Below are positions 36,964 through 46,043 of a stretch of DNA of 64,000 nucleotides, piece by piece. A program made the translations under genes and the position numbers. This DNA comes from Hyphomicrobium denitrificans 1NES1 (GTDB lineage: Bacteria > Pseudomonadota > Alphaproteobacteria > Rhizobiales > Hyphomicrobiaceae), in contig NC_021172.1 in the NCBI RefSeq assembly GCF_000230975.2, positions 1-64,000 on the forward strand. Direction: 5' to 3'. Every line of letters begins with the position of its first letter. Position 1 is the stretch's first letter. The notes beneath the pieces are model-generated. The model was not told the DNA's origin. It saw only the letters and a list, made by a program, of their open reading frames with translations, and made no database searches.

Positions 36964-37185
36964 ATGGCAGCGCTTTTGCGCCTGAAGTCCCTGGTGGCCG
37001 TGGCCCTATTCTGCGCCGTGGGATTCGGCTTCGCGGGCTGCGGCGTCAAAGGACCGCTGGAGCCGCCGCCCGAAGCCAAGGTCGCGGGCGATGCCAAATC
37101 GCCTGAGGCGCGCGATCCGGGCTCCAATTCGGACGCTCCGCAGAAGCCGCACGAGGGTTTTGTTCTCGATCCGCTGCTGCGATAA
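36964..37185 (+). CDS. lptM: LptM/YifL-type small lipoprotein
   Basis: This short lipoprotein has the signal LKSLVAVALFCAVGFGFAGC with lipidated Cys, then the hallmark GVKGPLEPPPE of the LptM/YifL group, which in E. coli assists LptD maturation in the lipopolysaccharide export machine. The argH-lptM-lysA order is common in Proteobacteria. The start is placed at ATG 36964 so that the signal begins at residue 1; ATG 36907 would add 19 residues. The mature part is about 50 residues and Pro-rich. Confidence 0.8.
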   Translation: MAALLRLKSLVAVALFCAVGFGFAGCGVKGPLEPPPEAKVAGDAKSPEARDPGSNSDAPQKPHEGFVLDPLLR

Positions 37186-37294
37186 CCTTCAACCAAATTT
37201 GAAATTCTCACTATCGTGCGGACGATAATCCTGGACGGGCCACGTCGGCGCGGGCATGAGGGTTGAAATATCCAACCACAAGCCGAACACCCTC

Positions 37295-38566
37295 ATGCAT
37301 CATTTTCACTATAGGGATGGCATTCTCCATGCCGAGGATGTCAGCCTCGCGCGGATCGCCGACGACGTTGGCACGCCGTTCTATTGCTATTCGACGGCGA
37401 CGCTCGAGCGCCATTACGACGTACTCGCGCGCGCGTTCCGCGATCAGCAGGCGCTGATCTGCTTCGCCGTCAAAGCCAATTCCAATCAGGCGGTGCTCGC
37501 GACGATGGCGCGGCTCGGCGCGGGAATGGATGTCGTCTCAGAGGGCGAGTTGCGCCGGGCGCGGGCGGCGGGTGTTCCAGCTTCGAAGATCATTTTCGCG
37601 GGCGTGGGCAAGACGCGCGGCGAGATGGCATATGCGCTCGAGGAGGGTATCCTCGGCTTCAATGTCGAAAGTGAGCCGGAGCTTTTGGCGCTGAGCGAGG
37701 TCGCGACTGCGATCGGCAAGACGGCGGCGATCGCGATCCGCGTCAATCCAGATGTCGATGCCAAGACGCACGCGAAGATTTCAACCGGCAAAGCCGAGAA
37801 CAAATTCGGCGTACCCTTCGAAGATGCGCGTGAGCTCTATGGGCGGGCTGCAAAGCTACCGGGCATCAAGATTGCCGGCATTCACATGCATATCGGCAGC
37901 CAGATCACCGATCTTGCGCCGTTCCGCGATGCCTTTGCGTTGTTGCGCGACCTAGCGCGCGATCTCAAGGCCGACGGCATTCGGCTCGAGCATCTGGATA
38001 TTGGCGGCGGGCTCGGGGTGCCCTATCGCGGCTCGAACGATGTGCCGCCGACGCCCGATGAGTACGCTGCCGTCGTCAAGTCTGCGCTGGGCGATCTTGG
38101 CCTGAAGATCGTGCTCGAACCAGGCCGCATGATCGTCGGAAATGCGGGCGTGCTCGTGACGCGGGTTACCTACGTCAAGGAAGGCGAGGACAAGACGTTC
38201 ACCATCGTCGATGCGGCGATGAACGATCTCATTCGTCCGACGCTTTACGAAGCCCATCATGATATCTGGCCGGTCGCGGAACAGCGCAACGATATGGCGC
38301 CCGTGCAGCAGGATGTTGTCGGGCCGGTGTGCGAGACGGGCGATTTTCTGGCTGAGGACCGGGCGCTACCACCGCCCCAGGCGGGCGATCTTTTGGCCAT
38401 CATGACGGCCGGCGCTTACGGGGCCGTGATGTCGTCGACCTACAATACACGCTTGCTGGTGCCGGAGGTGCTGGTCAACGGCGATCGCTATGCCGTCGTC
38501 CGGCCACGCCCGAGCTATGACGATCTGATCAGTGCGGATAAACTTCCGCCGTGGATCGAGGGCTGA
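37295..38566 (+). CDS. lysA: Diaminopimelate decarboxylase
   Basis: LysA is a PLP enzyme that decarboxylates meso-DAP to lysine. The sequence has the family start MHHFHYRDGILHAEDV, the PLP Lys in CFAVKANSN, the IHMHIGSQITD motif, GGGLGVPY, EPGRMIVGNAGVLVTRV and the GPVCETGDFLAEDR active-site Cys region. The start is chosen at 37295 because it matches the usual N terminus; ATG 37256 adds 13 residues. With dapD and dapE it completes part of the DAP/lysine route here. Confidence 0.96.
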   Translation: MHHFHYRDGILHAEDVSLARIADDVGTPFYCYSTATLERHYDVLARAFRDQQALICFAVKANSNQAVLATMARLGAGMDVVSEGELRRARAAGVPASKIIFAGVGKTRGEMAYALEEGILGFNVESEPELLALSEVATAIGKTAAIAIRVNPDVDAKTHAKISTGKAENKFGVPFEDARELYGRAAKLPGIKIAGIHMHIGSQITDLAPFRDAFALLRDLARDLKADGIRLEHLDIGGGLGVPYRGSNDVPPTPDEYAAVVKSALGDLGLKIVLEPGRMIVGNAGVLVTRVTYVKEGEDKTFTIVDAAMNDLIRPTLYEAHHDIWPVAEQRNDMAPVQQDVVGPVCETGDFLAEDRALPPPQAGDLLAIMTAGAYGAVMSSTYNTRLLVPEVLVNGDRYAVVRPRPSYDDLISADKLPPWIEG

Positions 38567-38750
38567 CGGCGTCCACTCCTAACTTCGCTACGGGAGCGAC
38601 CTCAGTCGGTATGACGGAAAAGCGGTAGGAGCGAACCGGAATTCGGCAACAATTGTCGCCTATAGCCGTTGAAGTTAAAGGCGTTTTACCGGTGAAGACG
38701 TTGCATTTTGTTAAGGGACGGGGTGATTACCCCATGTTAGGCTATGTGTA

Positions 38751-41447
38751 ATGGCTGACCCTAACAACACGGATAGCAATTCCGCGCTTTCGCGGTCGTT
38801 TGCGCGCAAGGTCCGCTTCAGCACGCTCGCGCTGGTGTTCGAGCGGCTGTGGCCGCGACTCTGGCTGCTGATCGGCATTGCGGTGCTTTTTGCGCTGGTT
38901 TCGTTCGTCGGTGTCTGGCCCTATCTCGATCCTCTCGTTCACAAGGCACTCCTTGCTGCATTTGCGACCGCAGCCATTGCGGCGGCGATCTATGCCGCGC
39001 GCATTCCGTGGCCGACACGCGATGAAGCCATCCGGCGCATCGAGCGTCGTTCGGGCATTCCGCATCGTCCTGCTACGTCCTACGAGGACACGCTTTCCTC
39101 GGGCACGTCGAATGCCGAGACGACGGTGCTTTGGCAGGCGCATCGGGAGCGCTTGGCGCGCGCCATCGCACGTTTAAGAGTCGGCAATCCGCGGCCACGA
39201 ACGGACCGCTTCGATCCGCTGGCGTTGCGCGGACTCGCGGTGCTGCTGCTGATCCCGGCCGCGCTGCTCGTGACCGGCAGTCTCGGCGACCGGCTTTCGT
39301 CGGCTTTTCGCTTTGGGGTCGTGGGTTCGGGCCCTCCGACGCGCGTCGATGCCTGGGTAACGCCACCGCCCTATACCGCCCTGCCGCCGGTTCTTTTGTC
39401 CGACGGTTCGCAACAGGCGTCTGCCGATGGCGAAGAGCAGAAACGATTCTTCGAGGTTCCCGACCATAGCCTGTTGACATTTAGGGGCGTTGGCTTCGGC
39501 CCGAAGGGCGTTGCGCTTGAAGTGTTGAGCGATGGCGCCCCGTCCGCCGTACGCGTCAAACCGGAGCCGCGAAAGGCCGGCGATACGTCGGGCGTTTCGG
39601 AAGTCCGCTATGAGCTTCGCAAATCGTCGCGTATTCGGGCGCTGTCCGGGTCGCGTGAGCTTGGGCAGTGGACGTTCGACGTCATTGCCGATGAGCTTCC
39701 CAAGATTTCGATGACAAAGGAAATCACGGGCACACCGCGCGGCTCGATGCGTATCTCCTACAAAGCGGAAGACGATTACGGCGTCGCCAGTGCCGAAGTG
39801 AAACTCAGACCTTTGCCGCCGAAGGCCGGCGATCCGGCAACGTCGTGGGCACGGCCGCCGCCGCTCACCGGGCCGCGATTGCCGCTTGAGCCGCCGCCGG
39901 TCTTAAGCCTCAAGATTCCGCGTCCCGGCGCCAAGAAAGTCGATGCGTCGACACTGCTCGAAATCGGGGAACATCCCTGGGCAGGCCAGCGCGTGCAGCT
40001 GTGGCTCGAAGCGACGGATGTCGGCGGCCAAGTCGGGCGCAGCAAGCCGATCGAGATCGTGCTGCCGGCGCGACGGTTCAAGAATCCGCTTGCACGGGCT
40101 TTGATCGAGCAGCGGCGGAAGCTCGCTGAAGATTCGCGCAACCGGCCGATGGTCGTCCGCGCGCTCGATGCGCTGACGATGGAGCCCCAAGGCTTCATCA
40201 ACGATACGTCCGTATATCTCGGTTTGCGCGCGATCTATCACCGGCTCGACCGTGAAGCGACACGCGATGCGCTCAAAGAATCCGTCGATGAACTCTGGCA
40301 GATCGCGCTCAAAGTCGAAGACGGTAATCTTTCTCAGGCCGAGCGCGCCCTGAAGGACGCTCAGGATCGGTTGTCCAACGCGCTTCAAAAGGGCGACGAC
40401 AAGGAAATCCAGGATGCGCTAGCCGATCTGAAGAAGCGGCTCAACGACTATCTCAACGAGATGCAGAAGAACGCCGACAAGGAGAACCCCTCGGCGGGTG
40501 ACCAGCAGCAAGACGATCAGATGCAGGAGCTGGGCCAGCAGGATCTCGATCAGATGATGAAGGACCTCGAAAAGAGCGCCCGGCAAGGGTCGCGCGAAGA
40601 GGCCGAGCGCATGCTGTCGGAATTGCGCGAGCTGATGGACCGTCTGCAGGCAAACAACACGCCGGAAGCGCGGGCGCAGCAGCAGCGCGCGCAGCAGATG
40701 ATGAAGAAGCTCAACGAGCTCGATAACCTCGCGCGGCGTCAACAGGAACTCATGGACGATACGTTCAGCGAGCAGCGGCGTCGGGAAGGTGGTCAGCAAC
40801 CGGAAGGCGGTTCGCAGGACGACCCAAATGGCCAGGGAATGCCGAAGGCCGGACAGCAGGGCCAGAAGGGTCGGAGCCAGCAACGTGGCCAAAATGGCAT
40901 GGATGCCAACCGGCAAGGCGGCGGCGAGCAGGGTGAAGGTCAGCAAGGTTCGGACGGGAATAACGTCGGACGTCAGCAGCGCGGCAAGGGCGACCTACAG
41001 GATCGCCAGGCGCAGCTACGCGAGCAGCTCGACCAGTTGAAAAAAGATCTGAAGCAAATGGGTGCCGGGGATCCGGACAAGCTCGGCAATGCCCAGGATT
41101 CCATGAGCAAGGCCGAAGACGCGCTGAAGCAGAACGATCTCGATGAGGCCGGCAACCAGCAGGGGCAGGCACTCGAGCAGATGCGTCAGAGCGCGCAGCA
41201 GATGGCCGAGCAGATGCAGAAGAATGCGCAGCAGCGCCTCGGCCGGGGCGGCAATTCTCCGCGCGATCCGCTGGGCCGGCCGCAACGCGCCCAAGGTCCC
41301 GATCTCGGTACGTCCGTCAAAGTGCCGGACGCGATCGATGCGCAGCGTGCGCGTGAAATTCTCGAAGAGCTGCGCAAGCGCTCCGGCGACAGCCTCCGGC
41401 CGCAGGAAGAGCTTGATTATATCGACCGGCTGTTGAAGCGGTTCTGA
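38751..41447 (+). CDS. TIGR02302 (DUF4175) membrane protein
   Basis: This 898-residue alphaproteobacterial protein has three membrane segments near 36-56, 66-83 and 160-178, then a large presumably periplasmic part. The middle has YRADDDYG-like SYKAEDDYGVASAEV. From about 540 to 850 it is Gln-, Asp- and Lys-rich with long coiled-coil character (QQLDQMMKDLEKSARQGSREEAERMLSEL, given here in parts: LDQMMKDLEKSARQG and EEAERMLSEL). The C-terminal LRPQEELDYIDRLLKRF motif is typical. Function is unknown; it regularly follows lysA in this group. A near-CtrA box (TTAA-N7-TTAC, 38675-38689) lies 60 bases upstream. Confidence 0.88.
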   Translation: MADPNNTDSNSALSRSFARKVRFSTLALVFERLWPRLWLLIGIAVLFALVSFVGVWPYLDPLVHKALLAAFATAAIAAAIYAARIPWPTRDEAIRRIERRSGIPHRPATSYEDTLSSGTSNAETTVLWQAHRERLARAIARLRVGNPRPRTDRFDPLALRGLAVLLLIPAALLVTGSLGDRLSSAFRFGVVGSGPPTRVDAWVTPPPYTALPPVLLSDGSQQASADGEEQKRFFEVPDHSLLTFRGVGFGPKGVALEVLSDGAPSAVRVKPEPRKAGDTSGVSEVRYELRKSSRIRALSGSRELGQWTFDVIADELPKISMTKEITGTPRGSMRISYKAEDDYGVASAEVKLRPLPPKAGDPATSWARPPPLTGPRLPLEPPPVLSLKIPRPGAKKVDASTLLEIGEHPWAGQRVQLWLEATDVGGQVGRSKPIEIVLPARRFKNPLARALIEQRRKLAEDSRNRPMVVRALDALTMEPQGFINDTSVYLGLRAIYHRLDREATRDALKESVDELWQIALKVEDGNLSQAERALKDAQDRLSNALQKGDDKEIQDALADLKKRLNDYLNEMQKNADKENPSAGDQQQDDQMQELGQQDLDQMMKDLEKSARQGSREEAERMLSELRELMDRLQANNTPEARAQQQRAQQMMKKLNELDNLARRQQELMDDTFSEQRRREGGQQPEGGSQDDPNGQGMPKAGQQGQKGRSQQRGQNGMDANRQGGGEQGEGQQGSDGNNVGRQQRGKGDLQDRQAQLREQLDQLKKDLKQMGAGDPDKLGNAQDSMSKAEDALKQNDLDEAGNQQGQALEQMRQSAQQMAEQMQKNAQQRLGRGGNSPRDPLGRPQRAQGPDLGTSVKVPDAIDAQRAREILEELRKRSGDSLRPQEELDYIDRLLKRF

Positions 41448-41512
41448 CCCGGCGCGAATTTATTCGCGAGCGCCGCGCGGTTGTTCCACGCACCAAGCAA
41501 GAGGTTCGCCGC

Positions 41513-42457
41513 TTACTGAGTTGCCGTCTTCGGAACAAAGCGCACGAGGAAACCGCCGATAGCCTGATGGCTGACGAGCTTTGCGCCGGCCCAGCCGTTT
41601 GGCGGCTCCTCACCTTTCCACCAGCGCGAGAACTGATGCCACATGTCGATCGGGAACCAGGAGCCATCGCGTCCTGTCAGCGGTCCCCAGTAGTCGGCCA
41701 TCGTGAATTTGTATTCGACGAAGATCGAGCCGGTCGCCAAGCGGAATTCGAGACCGAATAGCGCCTGTGCGCACGGTCCGGTGTATTGATATTCGTAGGT
41801 GCGGTGCGCATCCGTTTTCAGGTGGATTTCAGCGTGCGGAAACGACAATCCCGCGCCGACACCTGCATAGGGTGAAATGATGCCGAGCGACGGCAGACGC
41901 AGCAAGCCGTTCAACGTCAGCATGTTGTGGCCGTGCGTCCATTCGAGCTTGTCGAAATAGTCGCCGATTTTTGCAGTCGCGGGTACGGGCTTGCCATCGA
42001 GCGTTCCCTCGAACGGATGCTCGCCCTCTTTCAGCGGCGCGTAAACTTTGGAATGCGTGAAATCGAGCATCGTGCCGAAGCGACCGCCCTCGAACCAGCG
42101 CTGAAAGCGGACGCCGTAGTAAAGCGGGTTTTCGAATGGATGCGTGTACCAGGGGATATCCTTTATCGTCAGATCGCTGACGCCCGCCTTCCTGAGATGG
42201 AAGTCGCTCGGATAATGATAGGGCGCGCCGAGATAGGCGCCGAAATCGGACTCGCGACCGGGATTGCGTGCCGTCGAGGCGGGTGAGCTTGCCGACGCGG
42301 CGGGCGCAGAGTCGCGATCGTCGGGGAGCGCGGCGGCCGCAACGAGCAGCCCCATCGTCGCGACGGTGGCGACGATCTGCACTGTTCTCGGGAGGCTCGG
42401 AAGGATGGCTATTCGAGCCGGCCACATAGGTGCCAGCAAAGCCTCGCGCATCAGCAT
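41513..42457 (-). CDS. Probable outer-membrane barrel protein, unknown
   Basis: I do not recognise this 314-residue protein. It has a hydrophobic N-terminal segment (IVATVATMGLLVAAAALP) and then many alternating strands rich in aromatics (YYGVRFQRWFEGGRFGTMLDF, IISPYAGVGAGLSFPHAEIHL, FGLEFRLATGSIFVEYKF) as in a small beta barrel. It follows the PHB-depolymerase-like gene by 72 bases on the same strand. Secreted or outer-membrane location is inferred from the signal-like N terminus and strand pattern. The start may be internal to the ORF, near the signal. Confidence 0.6.
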   Translation of the reverse strand: MLMREALLAPMWPARIAILPSLPRTVQIVATVATMGLLVAAAALPDDRDSAPAASASSPASTARNPGRESDFGAYLGAPYHYPSDFHLRKAGVSDLTIKDIPWYTHPFENPLYYGVRFQRWFEGGRFGTMLDFTHSKVYAPLKEGEHPFEGTLDGKPVPATAKIGDYFDKLEWTHGHNMLTLNGLLRLPSLGIISPYAGVGAGLSFPHAEIHLKTDAHRTYEYQYTGPCAQALFGLEFRLATGSIFVEYKFTMADYWGPLTGRDGSWFPIDMWHQFSRWWKGEEPPNGWAGAKLVSHQAIGGFLVRFVPKTATQ

Positions 42458-42529
42458 AGTGAGCCTCCCCGGATGCGGTCGCCGACTTACGGCTTCGATG
42501 TGTCGGCCGTCCCCATGGCCGGAATGGCT

Positions 42530-43621
42530 TTACGCGCCTCCGGCGCTCGCTTGCAAGCCGTCGAGCATGCGGTTCACTGCGGCAATCTGCGGCGCGTCGC
42601 GTGTCAAATACTGCGGACCGGTATATCCCCACCAGTCCCAGCAGCCCTGAGGGTTGATCGGTGACGCGGCGACCTGCGGAAAGAGCACGATCAGACGATT
42701 TGTGTCAGCCCATCGCGCGAAGCCAGATTCCTTGATGAATGCGTCGCCGACCGTCTCCCGATTTTGTGCGCATCCGTGAAATGCGACATGAACGCGACAG
42801 CCCGATGTCTCCCGGCACGCCTTCGGAACGTAGACGACGCCGGTTTCGGCGAGGCCGCTGCCGCTCATATCGCTTCCGGCGAACGGGCGCTGATCGAAGT
42901 TGATGAAATCTCCCGTGGGGGTTTCCGCTCGCGGTTGCAGGCTGCCATACATCTGTTTCAGCAACGCGCCCGCCTGATCGTAGTTGCAATCGACGACATA
43001 AGGCTCGGCCGAGATTTCGCAGGCATTTCCTTTATCGTCGGTCACGAAGGCGTGGCCGGCCGGAAGATTTGAAACCAGCTCGATGTTCGCAGATGGGACT
43101 CCGAGCTTGGCGTAGAACTCGGCAGCATGCTTGACGATCGATGGCGCGACGGTGCGGTCGGAGGTTCCGGTAAAAAGATAAATGCGGTCGCGCCTGACAT
43201 CGCCGATCGGGTCGATCTCACCTTTGTCGGCACGTGCCTCGGCCTTCTTCGCAAGCTCGGTCGGATCGGCCACGCCCCAGGATTCAAGCAAATTGAGCAT
43301 GCAGCCGTTGACGGCTTTGCTGAGATTGAGAAACGCAGTTCCCGCGCCCGGAATTGTGTTGGCAAAAATGCTTTCCGAGCAACCATAGGGACCACCGGCG
43401 ATGATCGCGGCTCCGATGACGCGCTTGGCGTGCGCCATCTGGAATTGCCCGGCCATGTAGGCGCCGGACGAAATGCCCGACACTGTCGTTTCGTTGATGT
43501 TGGCGCCGAGTGCGGGAAGTGCAGCGGTTGTCTCTCGCGGAGCTTCGCGGCAGCCTGCCACTGTAAGCATCACCGCAAGGAATAAAAGATTCCGTGCTGC
43601 AACTCGAATCAGGTTGGTCAT
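42530..43621 (-). CDS. PHB-depolymerase-family esterase lipoprotein
   Basis: This 363-residue alpha/beta hydrolase resembles extracellular poly(3-hydroxybutyrate) depolymerases. The signal ends in LTVAGC (Cys24), so it is a lipoprotein. The nucleophile motif is GISSG (49-53) in VSGISSGAYMAGQF. The IYLFTGTSDRTVAP segment supplies the Asp of the triad. Near the C terminus, VHVAFHGCAQN and NPQGCWDWWGYTG match the family. The role in polyester turnover is inferred; general esterase activity is the safer statement. Confidence 0.8.
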   Translation of the reverse strand: MTNLIRVAARNLLFLAVMLTVAGCREAPRETTAALPALGANINETTVSGISSGAYMAGQFQMAHAKRVIGAAIIAGGPYGCSESIFANTIPGAGTAFLNLSKAVNGCMLNLLESWGVADPTELAKKAEARADKGEIDPIGDVRRDRIYLFTGTSDRTVAPSIVKHAAEFYAKLGVPSANIELVSNLPAGHAFVTDDKGNACEISAEPYVVDCNYDQAGALLKQMYGSLQPRAETPTGDFINFDQRPFAGSDMSGSGLAETGVVYVPKACRETSGCRVHVAFHGCAQNRETVGDAFIKESGFARWADTNRLIVLFPQVAASPINPQGCWDWWGYTGPQYLTRDAPQIAAVNRMLDGLQASAGGA

Positions 43622-43700
43622 CGAATGGCGAGTGTCCGGACGAAAGGAACGTGACCGAAGCTAGCGCGCCCAACGCCTTCCCGCTACGGCTCCAAACGGG

Positions 43701-46043
43701 CTATCTTAATCTGATCGACGCGCGATCGGTGCGGCCTTTTGCATCGATGACCGTCAACTTGGCGAAGCCGGACGTTTCCGGCTGCCATGTCACCTCGCGC
43801 GAATGAGCGTCGGATTTGATCGGCTTGCCGTCGATGAGCCAGATGAGCGGCAACGCGCCACCGTCGGCTTTGAGCACAAGCGGATCGCCGCCGAGATCGG
43901 CTTCTTCAATTTCGGACTGATCGGGCGGAAACGAGATCAGCACGGGCGGCTCGATGAAGCGGCCAGCTGCCGGATCGTCCCCGGGATCGCGCCAGCGCTT
44001 CAGCGGAGCCGGAAGATCGGCGTTTGTGCCTCTGACAGCGTTCGCAGGCATCGCCTGCAACGGCGCGCGTTTTTCGGAGATACGTGCGAAGGCATCGAAC
44101 AGGATCGGCGCGGCGGCGGTACGTCCGAGAATTCCCGGCACGCTGCTATTGTCGGGTTTGCCGACCCAGGCGGCGACGACATATCTGCCGTCGTAACCAA
44201 TCGCCCAGGCATCTCGGTAACCGTAGGAGGTGCCGGTCTTGTAGGCGAAGCGGCCGCCTTTGGCGTTCGGCGGCGGCGGTGCATCCTTCAGGACATCGGT
44301 GACGTACCAAGCCGCGAGCGGAGACATCAGCCGGTGGGCGTTGACGAGCGGCTTGACGCGCGTCGCGGCGACAGCGCGGGCGCGTTCGTCGAGACGATGA
44401 ACAAGCGTGATGCTGTCTCCGCCGCGCGCGAGGCTGGCGTAAAGTTGCGTCATCTCTTCGAGTGTCAGGCCGGTGCCACCGAGAGCCATCGCGAGCGTCG
44501 GTTCGGATTTATCCGGAAAGCGTGCATCGATTCCGGCCCGGCGAAAGCGGCCGACGAGCTTGCCCGGTCCGACACGCGCGAGCACGCGGACGGCCGGAAT
44601 ATTGAGCGATTGTTCGAGCGCTTCACGGATCGAAACGGTGCCGTGAAAATTCTCGTCGAAATTCTTCGGTGCGTAGGTTCCAAAGCGTGTCGGGCGGTCG
44701 TCGATCAGCGTTTCCGGGTGCGCGAGCCCTGCCTCGAAAGCGAGACCATAAATGAACGGCTTAAGCGTCGAGCCGGGCGAGCGCACCGCCGTTGCCATAT
44801 CGACGGCGCCTTGGCGTCCCGCATCCATGTAACCGGCCGATCCGACCTCGGCGAGAATTTCGCCCGTCTGATGATCGGCGACGACAATTGCCGCCGAAAC
44901 TTTATCGCCGATGAGCTGCGCCTGCTCGGTCGCAAGTTTTTCAAGGCTCGCTTGCAGGGTCCGGTCGAGCGTCAATTTGATAATTTCTTCTTTCGGATGT
45001 GCCGCGACCTGCGCTTCGCTCAGGTGCGGCGCGAACATCGGGAAGGCGTAGCGCACTTTCGGAATGCGTTCGGTCTTGGCTTTTGTGGCATCCGCCGCGG
45101 TTATGACGTGCGCAGCGACGGCCCGCGTCAGAACACGATCACGGGCGCGGCGTGCGGCTTCGGGATTGCGGTCGAGACGCCGTTGCTCCGGCGATTGCGG
45201 GAGTGCGACGAGCAACGCCGCTTCGCCAAGCGAGAGCCGCCGGGGTTCTTTGCCGAAGTAAGCAAGGGACGCCGCTCGGACGCCTTCGAGGTTTCCGCCG
45301 AACGGGGCGAGGCGCAGGTAGAGCTTCAGGATCTCCTTCTTGGAGAGCTTGCGTTCGAGTTCGATGGCGCGGGCCATCTGGCGTAGCTTGCCGCTCGTTG
45401 TGCGCTCATGCTTGCCGTCGAGAAGGCGTGCGACCTGCATCGTCAGTGTCGAACCGCCGGAGACGATGCGGCCGTGCCTGGCCATTTGTAGGACGGCGCG
45501 GAGAACGGCTTTCGGATCGACGCCGTGGTGGCTGTAGAAGCGCTTGTCCTCGAACGCGAACAGCATCTTGAGATAGTGCGGATCGACATCCTTCGGATCG
45601 AGCGGCAGGCGCCAATTGCCTTCTGGCGTTGTGAAGGCCCGCAGCAGCCGGCCCTCGCGATCGACGACAGTGACGGACGTTGCTTTTGCTTCTTCGAGAA
45701 GCAGTGGTCCGGCATCGGCAAAGGCTTTGTAGTAGAGGCCGTATGCGGTGCCGACACCCACAAGGATCGTCACAAACGTTGCGAGTACCAACCTCCGTGC
45801 GGTTGCGATGCGCGGCCGCGATCTACTTCTCCCCTCCCCTTGACGAGGAGGGGTCGGGGGTGGGGTGTCTTCGGAGAGTGGGTTCACCGAACTCGCAGAC
45901 GCATCGCTTCCCCCCACCCCTAACCCCTCCCCGCGATGGGGGAGGGGTATAGGGAAGAAAGCTCTAGCCTCCCCCGTTCCGCGAAGGGGAATGAGAGAGG
46001 CCAGCCGTTTCGCGATGGGCTGCAGAAACCGCAAATCACTCAC
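43701..46043 (-). CDS. pbpC: Penicillin-binding protein 1C, with repeat insertion
   Basis: PBP1C is a bifunctional peptidoglycan enzyme. The GT51 domain has FAFEDKRFYSHHGVD with catalytic Glu and GGSTLTMQVARLL. The transpeptidase has SPGSTLKPF, SLN in QSLNIPAVRVL, and KTGTSYGYRDAW. A C-terminal BiPBP domain follows. The cytoplasmic tail (residues 1-84, before the membrane segment at about 85-105) contains two runs encoded by palindromic repeats: FFPIPLPHRGEGLGVGG near 29-45 and TPPPTPPRQGEGR near 60-72. The GTG start overlaps the alpha-2-macroglobulin stop by four bases, which supports the long tail being translated. Confidence 0.95.
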   Translation of the reverse strand: MSDLRFLQPIAKRLASLIPLRGTGEARAFFPIPLPHRGEGLGVGGSDASASSVNPLSEDTPPPTPPRQGEGRSRSRPRIATARRLVLATFVTILVGVGTAYGLYYKAFADAGPLLLEEAKATSVTVVDREGRLLRAFTTPEGNWRLPLDPKDVDPHYLKMLFAFEDKRFYSHHGVDPKAVLRAVLQMARHGRIVSGGSTLTMQVARLLDGKHERTTSGKLRQMARAIELERKLSKKEILKLYLRLAPFGGNLEGVRAASLAYFGKEPRRLSLGEAALLVALPQSPEQRRLDRNPEAARRARDRVLTRAVAAHVITAADATKAKTERIPKVRYAFPMFAPHLSEAQVAAHPKEEIIKLTLDRTLQASLEKLATEQAQLIGDKVSAAIVVADHQTGEILAEVGSAGYMDAGRQGAVDMATAVRSPGSTLKPFIYGLAFEAGLAHPETLIDDRPTRFGTYAPKNFDENFHGTVSIREALEQSLNIPAVRVLARVGPGKLVGRFRRAGIDARFPDKSEPTLAMALGGTGLTLEEMTQLYASLARGGDSITLVHRLDERARAVAATRVKPLVNAHRLMSPLAAWYVTDVLKDAPPPPNAKGGRFAYKTGTSYGYRDAWAIGYDGRYVVAAWVGKPDNSSVPGILGRTAAAPILFDAFARISEKRAPLQAMPANAVRGTNADLPAPLKRWRDPGDDPAAGRFIEPPVLISFPPDQSEIEEADLGGDPLVLKADGGALPLIWLIDGKPIKSDAHSREVTWQPETSGFAKLTVIDAKGRTDRASIRLR
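45828..45868 (-). repeat. G/C-rich palindromic repeat, copy G inside pbpC
   Basis: Reverse copy (CTCCCCTCCCCTTGACGAGG, then CGGGGGTGGGGTG). It is inverted with copy H, and the two are separated by only about 40 bases. Both lie in the tail-coding part of pbpC. Confidence 0.9.
45909..45950 (+). repeat. G/C-rich palindromic repeat, copy H inside pbpC
   Basis: Forward copy (CCCCACCCCTAACCCCTCCC, then GCGATGGGGGAGGGG). With copy G it forms the same inverted arrangement as copies A and B around the nuclease gene, but without a gene between them. Confidence 0.9.

Noticed and set aside
43803..45386. 527-residue plus-strand frame opposite pbpC
   Set aside because: It is antisense to a clear pbpC gene and shows the composition of a mirror frame in GC-rich DNA.
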